Assembly (NCBI GenBank): GCA_921293015.1
Contig: OV121081.1
Location: forward strand, 29,639,158 to 29,703,157
Length of the DNA: 64,000 nt
From: Phorcus lineatus
Taxonomy: Eukaryota > Mollusca > Gastropoda > Trochida > Trochidae
Direction of reading: 5' to 3'
Of this stretch, positions 1 to 10,055 are shown piece after piece (position 1 is the first letter of the stretch; each line of letters starts with the position of its first letter). The notes beneath the pieces are model-generated. The model was not told the origin of the DNA, made no database searches, and saw nothing but the letters and a program-made list of their open reading frames with translations. A program made the position numbers and the translations under genes.

Positions 1-1969
1 TGTTTGTCTCCCCAAGAAAAGTAATGAGATTAATTACAAACGGCATCCTCCAACGAAGTCCTTTGACGTATACTTAGACCGCATGCGTTGTTTATGTTGA
101 ATATCAATTTAGCTGTTGTTTTGCAACAAGTGTCAGGCCTCGAAAATCGCTGTTACAGTAAAAGTACGATAAAAGAATCTTAATTTTATTTGAAATTCAA
201 AGAAACTCCCTTATGTGCATTAATGAATGAAATCAAATTTGATTTGGAACATGCTGCAAAGTATAATATTTTTACGATCACTTATACTGGCATTGAGGTA
301 CAAAGAGAGATTTCGATTCAATAAAATTAACGGTCATATAATCCGATAAATGAATGAACACCAATTCGATTTGATATATAAAAACATGAACAGTTTTTCC
401 TTCAGCATCTGTATGTCATAAAAGTATATCTAATATTGTTTGATTTTCGATTCCAAGAAAAAAACCGGCCGAAGTATCCATTTTCGCAAGAGTGCAGAAA
501 GGATGAAACCAGCGTCCCCTCAGGCGATAGAAATGCTGAATTGATATTGTCATATCATATCATATAGTTTCTATCGTGACATCTTTTTTTAAATGATTAC
601 AATTACTTTTCCTAGGTAACCGTCAAGGAAAAGAATAAGATGTTACGTTATCTTGAGGCCTAGTCAGATAGATCTCAAACTAAAACGTTTAGAATTATGT
701 TCAGTAGTTGATACTAAATATATCTATTTGATATTTGTAGATTAAAATAAAACAAGAGATTTTTTAAATTTTATTCCATTTCCGGATGTCGTTTTTTCGA
801 AAACCAAAGATATCTCTATAGGCTTATGACGTACCGCTTTTACCTTCAAATGCAAATGGAAATTATGCTAAGATCTTTAATTAATTTTTCTATTGGTAAT
901 TTCTACAATAAATGATTGCTTTTTGAAGTCGACAACCAAAGGAACTAACTTCTGCTCATTTTACCATAAGCTTTAACGCAATAAACATTTTCACTAATAC
1001 TTTATGGCGTAGGAATTATTCAATATTCAAAACGTTGATTGCATAAATCGGTAAAACCAACCTTTAATGTCTTACCGTGCTTGCTCTGTGCTTGCACTTT
1101 AGTCTTAAAAAATGATTGTACTAGCTGAATTCAGTTAGTTTAGGCATGTGTAAATTGCATATATTTCGAAGCGCCGTAGGTTACCACTTAATCCCTTATT
1201 ACCATAACGCCTATTATGTTGTCAATATAAGGCTCGTCTTTCCAGGTTTTGTTCTGGAGACGAATGACCTTTAAACAAGAGTAGCCTTCAGCCTAGGGGA
1301 CAGTTTCAGATTAACACAGTAACATCGCTAGAACACTTTCACTAGGTCCGCCAAATCTTCGCGTCGTTACATGTGATATGGGGTTAGAATGACTAAGTAA
1401 TGAGTCGGCAAGAATGGGCAACATGGATTTGGGGACACATATACGCGATTGGCAGTATTATGATTAGCTTTCGTCAGTTCGCTATTATATACATGTATTC
1501 AAAGGCTTATACAGACATATATATATGTGAGTTTAATCAATTATGGAACTATTATGAAATAAGATTAGAAACAATTGCTTCACTCTTCTCCTTTGCAATA
1601 CAGAAAACAGCATAACAAATTACAGGACATAATTTGATATTATAGAACTTTCACAAAGAATCATATCACAATAACAGGTTTAATGGCATTAAGAATTTCC
1701 CTCGTTCTATGGTTTCGTAAATGGGAGAAGAAAACATAGCGTAAACAATCACTTCACTCGCCTGTCGTACGTATGAAAATTATTTATTTACTTATTTATT
1801 TAAAAACTTATTCATTCAAACTTAAGTCTTCATACGATACTATTATATTTTGATTCACAAAGACTTTTATGTCATACTATTTTCTAAACATTCATGTTGA
1901 AGAAATGAATTCCAGTATCTTTCTTTTTGTTTTTGTATGGTAATAGTACGTGTATGGTTATCAACTATG
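1..1969. other. Non-coding stretch
   Basis: AT-rich DNA with stops in all frames. The longest open stretch, about 70 codons near 1400-1615, resembles no family I know. A few patches near 460-540 and 1180-1390 are slightly richer in GC, but they show no convincing exon boundaries. No RNA gene was recognised. Confidence 0.6.
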
Positions 1970-2094
1970 GCCTCCTTTCACAAAGCAACATCTTTTAAGG
2001 TTAACCTCAACCCAAATTCTTTAACACTGCACTAAGGTTACCTTAGTAGTAACCTTAGTGACTTACGATCACCTTAGTGCTTTGTGAAAAGAGG
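1970..2094. mobile_element. Palindromic mini-MITE (~125 bp)
   Basis: The ends are inverted copies of each other: CCTCCTTTCACAAAGCA at 1971-1987, and CCTCTTTTCACAAAGCAC read on the minus strand at the right end (to 2094). The interior contains further self-complementary AAGGTTACCTTAGT-type motifs, so the whole piece can fold into a long imperfect hairpin. There is no coding capacity. I infer a very short non-autonomous DNA transposon. Short elements ending in a TTTCACAAAGC motif are, to my recollection, common in bivalve genomes, but that needs a search. The superfamily is unassigned because no target-site duplication is obvious. Confidence 0.6.
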
Positions 2095-2560
2095 TCTTTA
2101 CTATAGTTCCCGTCTCGTCGTTTATTGCCCCGATGTACAAGAGTCTGACAGTAGCCGGTGCTAAGAAGATATCCTGGTTGCTTTTAAAGAGTTAATAAAG
2201 TTACTAGTTGAAGACAGCTGAGGATTTACTAGTGCAAATCTCCCGAGGCAGTATTCAGTGCAGGTTTGTGGTGATCCTGTAGGGAGTTTCCGTCTCTTCA
2301 TCAAGCTTCTAGATAGTGGAGATGGGAGTACTCTGGCTTCGCTTGTTTCCTAATCTACTCGTCTTTGATTGCAGAGATTTAGCACAGTTTAATAGTCACG
2401 GTATGGCCGTGACGTTCGTTTTGTCCTTAAGCCCTTCTCTAGTTTGTGGTGGTATGAGTTAATTGCGTTTTGTGGCAAATTGAAGTTCTGTTTGTTTCAG
2501 AGTTCTGTAGCAATGATTTGTTATCCAAAATAACTATTGTCCTTTGTATATATATATATA
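2095..2560. other. Non-coding stretch with short (TA)n
   Basis: Slightly GC-richer than its surroundings, but no supported gene. A short (TA)n tract at about 2547-2560 abuts the left end of the next element, in keeping with TA target preference. Confidence 0.5.
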
Positions 2561-3159
2561 TACAGCTGCATGCCAAAAGTTTGTTCACATACCTGTACAT
2601 ACTAGTCAAATATCATGTAATTTTAAGTGCGAAAAACAAACGTATAATATTGAATTTTCAATACACATATGCAGATCCATTCTTCGTTAAAGCAAATGTT
2701 TATCGTACAATTACCCGTAACAGTTTTGGCAGGTCATTGAAGTGACCAGTGGTCAAAATTCCGAAAACACTAATTTTTATTTTTCTCTATAAAGTCCTTT
2801 ATAAGTTGTCATCTTTTTTAAAAAATACGCCACGTTTGTACCTTTGCACAAAGTTAATGTGATTATGTTGGTTTTAATCTCAGAAAGTCGATATGGAACA
2901 TTTTATTTGACATTTAACGAAATCTAGATTTCGAAAATGTGACCCCCTCTGTCTTTATCAATATGCCAAAATTCCAATTTATGCACCAGAGACGATCCCA
3001 AAAAAAGTTCAAGAATGGCTATTTCACACATGGACAGTGGGTGATCCATCTTCAGCTTTGCTGAAGTCATTCTCTTGACGTTGAAACGAAAAACCAAATT
3101 ACATGATATTTGCACTACGATTCAGTGGTTAGTGAACAAACTTTCGGTATGCAGCTGTA
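2561..3159. mobile_element. Tc1/mariner-type MITE (599 bp) with TA ends
   Basis: The two ends match in inverted orientation. TACAGCTGCAT begins the plus strand at 2561, and the same word begins the minus strand at 3159. The outer 28 bases agree at 26 positions. Similarity continues inward: AAATATCATGTAATTT occurs near 2606-2624 and again, inverted, near 3090-3112. The TIRs are therefore roughly 70-80 bp. Both ends carry TA, as expected for the TA duplication of the Tc1/mariner superfamily, and the left end sits in a (TA)n tract. Open frames inside (for example 2924-3115 on the minus strand) resemble no transposase, so this is a non-autonomous element. Superfamily assignment rests on the TA ends and the CAG terminus. 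Confidence 0.72.
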
Positions 3160-5104
3160 GACTCCTGAATTGTCTAAGAAAACTGCAGACTCTCACTGCC
3201 GTCTACCACGCTATAATTCAACTCTATGGTTAACTAATTTTTCCTGATAACAGTTTGTATACATAAAGAATGTAATAAACCAATTCCAATGTACCTTTTT
3301 GACAGTTACTTTGCCCGCAATATAACACTGCACTGGCAAAACATATTCCCGAGAAGACCATTAGACAATGCTTGCGCTTTTTACGAAGGCACTCACCTAC
3401 ACTGTTTTGTTAAAGAAACAATAAGATGCATGGAAGGTATTTCGTTCATATTCTATATGTGTTAGGTAATGGTGAAGAAGAAACGCCTCTGCATTTCCGC
3501 TTACGCGTGGTTATTAACAAAAGCATATGTACAACAACTAACAATGGTAGAGAAGTGGTAGTGAAAAACATCACCAAAGTTATTCTTGCAAATTGACACG
3601 CATTGCATTGCAGTAGGTATCGATATAATTATGGTTTTGTTCACGGACGGACTATGTTTTAGAACCCCTTGGCTGAAACAATATTATATACATGTGAATG
3701 TCATTTCAAAATTCACCCACTACAACTGTCGGGGTCTATAACCATGCAATGGCCAATTCGATTTCTTGAAATACATATGATTAAAATTGTAATTTTACAA
3801 AAAGTCAAAGATATGATACAGTAATGAATACTTTCAAAGGTTTAGAATAGCGTTTAATAGCCACGTATCAAAACACACTGGAATATATAAAAAATCGAAC
3901 CAGCGAACTTGATGTTGAAATTGAGGATAATAGGTTGTGAATAATAGCATAACATCTTTAAATGACAATGGTAAACAGATTATTATAAGCTACATGTTTT
4001 CGACAATTTAGAAAATTTGGGAACATGAGAAAGGAAAATTTAATTTTCACAGCTCTATACATGAAAAAATTAGCTAGATGGTTGGGGTCTATTGTACCGG
4101 TTCTTTATGAATGATGTTTTCACAAGATAAAACGAGACTAAATGATTTCTGGAGTTTCCATTTCAAAGAACGTATGAATCAGAGTTCTAAAGGCTGATTC
4201 AAACAAGTCACGATAGGGGAAGACAGTGTCATGAATTTTGTCAATTACTGCATGCCGGGAATAAAAGGATAAAATGCAAATCTCAATTCTTGCAAGTGTG
4301 AATCTCATACATGTTATAGGAGTTATCCTCTTGAAGTAACGATTTAATGTTTCGTTTTAAGAAGAATACAATTTTGTGCTAAAAGATTTGCAGTTAATAC
4401 AGACATTTGTCAAAAAAAGATGTAGTCAAATCGTCATGTTTGGGAAACATAACTTGGTGCTGTGAAACAATTGTTGTTATTGATAGATTTTTTAGATCTT
4501 GATGAATAAACATGGTGAATTGACGTGAAAGCTACAGCTGCTTCTTAAACTGTTCACAATCTTCCATGTAAAGTCATCATTAATTTGAATTTTGAACAGA
4601 AGAATTTACAGACCATATTTTTGGACATGTTAAGGGTTCATATATACACTACATATAAGGTACATATATGTGATATGAAAATAGGTGTAAATGTTTTTAA
4701 AATTCATATCTGCAATTAAATATTAATCATCCAGATTTCCGGCAAGATTTCGACAAAATAGTTAATAGTGCTTAATCTTATGACACTTTTTACATTATTT
4801 ACAAAACATGTTTTATATTTCATGAGTTCTTTTAAAAAATTTATTTTTGCAATTTGGACCCCATTGTATCACAAATCCATGCGAAATGTGTTCTAGTGGG
4901 AAGATGATATCTAAGTATGTGTTAGGAACACGATGTTTCTTCTTTTGGCAGAAAGATGATTGAATGAGTCGACCTATTTACATGCTATTTGCACTTGATT
5001 TGCAAATAATGTAACAAACTTTTGTTCGGCAGATATATACATGAAAATATCGATTTTAGTTGTTTGATGACATGATTGACCCAATATGTTTCATATTTGG
5101 TTTT
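3160..5104. other. Non-coding region upstream of the GPCR exon
   Basis: AT-rich, with no supported ORF. If the receptor has upstream non-coding exons and a promoter they should lie here or further left, but I see no CpG cluster or clear core-promoter motif that would place them. Confidence 0.5.
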
Positions 5105-5106
5105 AG
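5105..5106 (+). other. Candidate 3' splice site before the GPCR coding exon
   Basis: The T-rich stretch CATATTTGGTTTTAG ends in AG at 5105-5106, 19 bases before the preferred start codon at 5126. This would make the receptor's coding region a single exon preceded by a spliced 5'-UTR, a common arrangement in animal peptide GPCR genes. The tract is only moderately pyrimidine-rich, so the call is tentative. Confidence 0.35.
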
Positions 5107-5125
5107 GAAAATTCCAACATCCGAG

Positions 5126-6415
5126 ATGGAGGAACTGCTTAATTATAACAACAGCGTTTTCAATGATGACTGCATCAGTTGTGATATTATCAACGTCTCC
5201 GCAACGTCACTCGATAGTCCTGAGCCGAGCAACGAAACAACTCTTGCCATCACCCGTTATGTCATACAGAAACTATGTGTCCCGGTGGTTGTCGCCCTTG
5301 GATTCCTCGGCAATGTCCTCAATATGGTCGTTCTGACACGACGCAGCATGAAATCCTCAACCAACTGTTATCTCACAGCCTTAGCCGCATTTGACTCCTT
5401 GTTTCTCCTCTTCAGTTTCAGCTTGAGTTTAAAACATTACGAGCCCTTCCGGTATCTATCCTCCTACAATCACTGGTTCCGGATTGGACGTGTCTTGTCG
5501 GATATGTCCGCTAACGTATCGGTGTTCCTGACGGTGACGTTCACAGTGGAGCGTTATATCGGGGTGTGCCATCCAATGAGGGGACGGACGTTGTGTACAG
5601 TCCAGCGAGCTAAGATTATCATAGTCTTGGTAGCTCTAGTAGCTATCGCCTGTACCTCGCCAGAGTTTTTTGAACTTAGGGTCGTTTCGGAGATTAAAAA
5701 TAACGTGAGTATTTCGTCAGTGACGTACACGGATTTTGCCAGCACTCACAGCTACCAGATCGGATACAATTGGTTTCTAGTGATTGTGTTCACTCTTCTT
5801 CCCCTCCTCCTCCTCTGCATTTTTAACGGTATCCTCATCTCCTCCGTGGTTAAGGCTGTGGAAATAAGGCGACGCATGACCTCGCTTTCTCCTCACCGCC
5901 TTGCCAATTCCAGACACAGCGGAGAACAACAGAAGATCACAAAGATGTTGATTACAGTGGTTTTAGTTTTTCTTGTGTGTCAGATTCCCGGTGCGGTGCT
6001 GCTAATGTACAGCGCTTATATTCAGCTTGCCCAAGTGAAACTGTCCAAATCGATGAGAAACGATCTGAGAATAGCTGGAAACTTTACCAACCTCCTCATC
6101 CAGATCAATGCGTCCATCAACTTCATCTTGTATTCATTAATAAGCACCAAGTTTAGAAGAGTTTTCTACAGAACAGTGTGTACCAAATCCAAGAGGTACG
6201 CCTCCAAAGCTTACACCAAGAACTCGGAGTACAGTAACATAACGTCATATCGTTTAGCTACGGTTAACTCCTGTAGAGAAAACAACTATGTTTGTAATCC
6301 GCCGTACCAGGTGAAAGCATCGCGGAAAGTTCGAGATGCTAGTTTCTGTCAGGCTGCTCTCGCCCAGTTTGAGGATGACAATCTGGACGATATTCGCCAG
6401 ACTTCCAAAATGTGA
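5126..6415 (+). CDS. Class A (rhodopsin-like) peptide GPCR, FMRFamide-receptor-like
   Basis: A seven-helix plasma-membrane receptor, 429 residues from the start at 5126, which probably couples a neuropeptide to G proteins. An in-frame ATG at 5060 would add 22 residues, but a possible splice acceptor (5105-5106) falls between the two. The N-terminus has three N-glycosylation sites (NNS, NVS, NET). Approximate helices: TM1 48-70 with the GN motif at 62-63; TM2 81-103 with Asp90; TM3 121-146 ending ERY (142-144); TM4 162-183; TM5 214-240 with Pro226; TM6 269-298 with CQIP in place of CWxP (285-288); TM7 315-340 with NFILY in place of NPxxY (332-336). Helix 8 is basic and has a possible palmitoylated Cys (352). 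Residues ERYIGVCHPMRGR after TM3 and NASINFILY in TM7 match the FMRFamide/myosuppressin-receptor-like style. The usual disulfide cysteines (top of TM3, second extracellular loop) and the TM4 Trp are absent. GC content is well above the flanks. No disruption is seen. The ligand is unknown. Confidence 0.9.
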   Translation: MEELLNYNNSVFNDDCISCDIINVSATSLDSPEPSNETTLAITRYVIQKLCVPVVVALGFLGNVLNMVVLTRRSMKSSTNCYLTALAAFDSLFLLFSFSLSLKHYEPFRYLSSYNHWFRIGRVLSDMSANVSVFLTVTFTVERYIGVCHPMRGRTLCTVQRAKIIIVLVALVAIACTSPEFFELRVVSEIKNNVSISSVTYTDFASTHSYQIGYNWFLVIVFTLLPLLLLCIFNGILISSVVKAVEIRRRMTSLSPHRLANSRHSGEQQKITKMLITVVLVFLVCQIPGAVLLMYSAYIQLAQVKLSKSMRNDLRIAGNFTNLLIQINASINFILYSLISTKFRRVFYRTVCTKSKRYASKAYTKNSEYSNITSYRLATVNSCRENNYVCNPPYQVKASRKVRDASFCQAALAQFEDDNLDDIRQTSKM

Positions 6416-9400
6416 TGGGTTCTGATAAAAACACATATTATATTGTTCATTGTTTTAAAACATAATTCATAAAATCAAAACAAAATCGTTTACATGCTAT
6501 GGTCTTATCGGAGTAAATTTGCTTCCTATGGCAAACTAACGTAGGGATAGAGGGTTATTCCCTTCGAACTTGTTTATGCTCAATAATTCTAATCGCCTCA
6601 TGACACATGCGCCTTTTTAGCACGTTTTTGGAAAGATGTATTACCTCAGATTTTCCCCAATTAGTTTATGCCCGACGTATTAACTTCAGCGGTTCAATAC
6701 TCAGTCCTACCATACGTAACCGTTTCAAGTTTCAAGCAAAAACCATTGGAGGCTATTCTTGTGTGTGATCACCTTTTAAACATTTAAAGTAGGGAATTGG
6801 ATTCGTATAGCTTAACCGAACATGTCACGTTCGTTGTAAGACTGCTTCTTTTTTTAGAAAAAACATTATCTTGCAATCGGTTTTTTTTTTTCACTTCTGT
6901 CAGATGGCGATGTATGCCCCTTCAAAAAGTGCTGCTGCCCCTTTAAAGTGGATTGTTCTCAATTCAAGCTTTTAATGTTTCTTTAACAATGATTAATTCA
7001 TGGTACAGTTGGTAATGGGGAATTGTTCCTTAGCGTGTAATGGGTTCGACTACCTTTAGAGGCGATCTCAAATTCATCTCTGTTACAGATTATGAGGTAG
7101 GTCAATGTTTAAGGCACCTATTCATAATCTATTCACTTTTTTATCGTTAGCGTCTATTCTTTATTCTTACTCAAGCGGGCACAATTATACCGGGTATTAA
7201 AGTTTTCATAATGATCATGGGAATTACAGATGTTCTAAAGATAGCTCGATATCTGACTGGCTGCCAGAACTACCTACTATTCATTCGTTCATTGACTCAG
7301 GCGTATACGTGTCAACGAGGCTTGAAAACAAACATTAAACCTACAAAGTGTTGATGGTTCTCTACATCGTAAACAGTTATCCCACATGCAGATTATCTCA
7401 GGTTTGTTCATGCAATGTGGATTATGTTAAATATATATCATTTTTATTAAATTTCTATTGAAATATTTCATTCTCAAAGTCTATTGAAATTCCCGTGTTG
7501 TACAATCGTGTATAGTCCCGTGAAATTGCGTTTATTCGAACTGACATGTTAAGCTTTGTAACACTTCTCTGACAGGCTATATTGAGAAGAAGCCAGGTGA
7601 GGTAGTTCATAAGTTCCTCCAGAAGGCATAGCTCGTACAACTCTCAATCATTGGTTAATTCAAGCCTTACTACATTTCCTCAATGTTTTTGTGCATTCTC
7701 GTTAGCCTACTACGTTTGAACTTGATAGTCCTTTTTTCTAAAGCTGCACCAAGACCACAAAGTTTGACCGATTTAGCAGGGCATAAGTCGGTGATAGACG
7801 CTAGTGGAGTTGATAGTACCGTGGTTCGGTAAAAGTTAATCAGATTGTACATCTTGGCAATTAAAGTGGATTTAGGGTACAAGGCAAGATCTAAAGTCAC
7901 ATGTGGTTAGATATTCCGAATATGCATAAACGACTGTGACAGGACATTGTTTTTGCCATCGATAACTAGAGCTTTACTTGCGTCAAGAATATTACAAATA
8001 CCAATCTTTTGTCTAAAAACCGACAGATCTAAAAAAAAAAATCAATTTCAGAGGAACGTAGCTGACTTCCTTTTCCCATCGACATAACCTCTAGGGATAT
8101 TACCAAGTCCTCGGTTACACATCTTGGTGTTAATAAGATACACCCACAGTCATATCAACATTCCCTACGGAGCCACAGATACTTGCCAATCGGTGCTTTT
8201 CCCCTTGCTCATCATCGGCTGTCCATTTCATTGACATTGTAGTAATCATGGACTTCAAACTAAAATGAATTTTGATATTTCTTTAACTTGTTCTGTAATA
8301 TATTTTTTGTATATACATTTAGAAACATGATTTGTCAAACTTAACGTGTGCATCGCTTGATGTGAGAACCCTGCGGCACTGTATAAACCGTCAAAACGCA
8401 TATTCGTGTGACGTGTAGTAGTCATAGAGGCTTGGCAATCGACAATCAAAACTATCAGTGAAAATTTATTCTTGCAACGATGTTTAAGGAATGACAACGG
8501 TCAAATCCTACAATGTGACAAGATATGATAAAAAAAACAATCGACAAATGAATCATTTAAATTAGTTTATGATCGCAATGGTACAAAGAACACAGCTCAT
8601 TTGCATACAATCGCTTGCCACACAAAACGAAAATATTTGAAGATAAAGATGTGGCATGAAACGATTTGCACATCTGACAACTCGTCATCTTTTTCTTAAA
8701 CTGTCATAAACACAAAATAAGAAAACGTATGACATAGAGTATTTATGAACTCACGCTCTCACCTCAAAAGGGAAAATACAACTTATTTCTTATTAGCGAT
8801 AATAACTTTGTCTTCTTCATCTGGTCAGCAGGAAATGGAAAACATAATTAGTGCTGTGAATGCAGCGTTGCTTTGTATGTCATCCTGGAAAATATCGTTA
8901 CGTTCATTTAAGTATGTGTTGATTTCTGTTGTGCCATCGGAATTGTTGCATACAATCTAGGGATAATTTCATCCGCGAAACTCTTTCAATCAATTGATTG
9001 ACATCATGTTCCATCAGCATATTTCAGTCCTCAGAGCTCCTTCCAATACATGTACCCTGATCTCCTTCAAAGCAAATGCCTCTTATCGCTGGGTACGACG
9101 ACAATGGAACGACCAAGACAAACCGGATGCTAGATAGAGTTTGAGATATTACCTTCAAACTTCTCGCATAATGACATTTCATTGGCTGAAAAAAATTACA
9201 AGCTAACCATATTCCTTAATAACCAGCCGTCAGCGATACGAGGCATTTGGCAATTTTATTACCTAGTTAATTGTAGGTGATACGAGGCAAATTAGGGAAC
9301 CTTGAATGAAGCCTCGCGTTAAAAATATCCTGTTATATTTTGTTTACATATTATTATGTGTTTCCATGTTTTAGGCAGTTAATTTTCGTTCGTTGTTTGC

Positions 9401-9495
9401 AGTTGCAATTCAATATGTGTTCCCTCTGTCAGAAAAATGTAAATCTTTCTAATCAAGATTTATCAAGCTCATTATTGTTTAAATTTACCATATAC
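6416..9495. other. Non-coding stretch 3' of the GPCR
   Basis: Probably contains the receptor 3'-UTR, but no canonical AATAAA appears in the first ~500 bases. An ATTAAA variant near 7196 is one candidate. Open stretches of 60-80 codons (for example 7670-7900 and 8255-8497 on the minus strand) resemble no known protein and fit chance expectation. Confidence 0.5.
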
Positions 9496-9660
9496 GTAAA
9501 GCTTGAAGTACTTTTTAATTACATTATTGGATGTATTTAAAATGTCACATTGTTGTTATGGAGATCTTTTATATTTGTTAAGCTTAAAGTAATTTTGGAA
9601 CTGTATGATTGGTTGTTTTCATAAATGTCACCTTTGTTATTTTGGAGTATTTTCAATAAA
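9496..9660. repeat. Diverged ~82-bp tandem duplication
   Basis: Two adjacent copies share ordered motifs. AAGCTTGAAGTA and ATGTCACATTGTTGTTATGGAG in the first (about 9499-9563) are matched by AAGCTTAAAGTA and ATGTCACCTTTGTTATTTTGGAG in the second (about 9580-9647). The offset is 81-83 bases. There is no coding potential. Confidence 0.55.
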
Positions 9661-9948
9661 TATATATTGTTTCACACATGTGTCACTGGTTTCCTGATGT
9701 AATGGTGTTAAAAACGTTGTGATATGGAATGATGTTACCTTGAGCAAGAGATATTATATTTTGAATTTGACTCTATTCCACCAGTTGTACAATTTGGTAT
9801 GTTATTTGGGTGTGATGACCAGGTGGCAGATAAGCATAAAGTGAATGAAAAAAACACCTCGATGTTTCTCTTCAAAAAAGGTAATAGTGTGTGTGTTGAG
9901 CATTGAACACGTCTTTGTGGTGTCTAGTCCAGCGTAATATAGATTCCC

Positions 9949-9970
9949 TCATCATTATTATTATTATCAT

Positions 9971-10033
<63 letters not shown>

Positions 10034-10055
10034 AAATAGTAGTAGTAGTAGTAGT
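9949..10055. repeat. (TAG)n microsatellite with ATT/ATC lead-in
   Basis: Short ATT/ATC triplets grade into about 21 TAG units (9971-10033), then an interruption and about six more. Long poly-Ser or poly-Leu frames here are artefacts of the repeat, not genes. Confidence 0.97.

Noticed and set aside
91-110. TTTATGTTGAATATCAATTT identical to 31025-31044
   Set aside because: An exact 20-base match in AT-rich DNA with no extension on either side; too short to call a repeat family.
5060-5125. In-frame upstream ATG that would add 22 residues to the GPCR
   Set aside because: A possible splice acceptor (5105-5106) separates it from the better start, and the added residues contain a hydrophobic patch unlike a receptor N-terminus. 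Not excluded.
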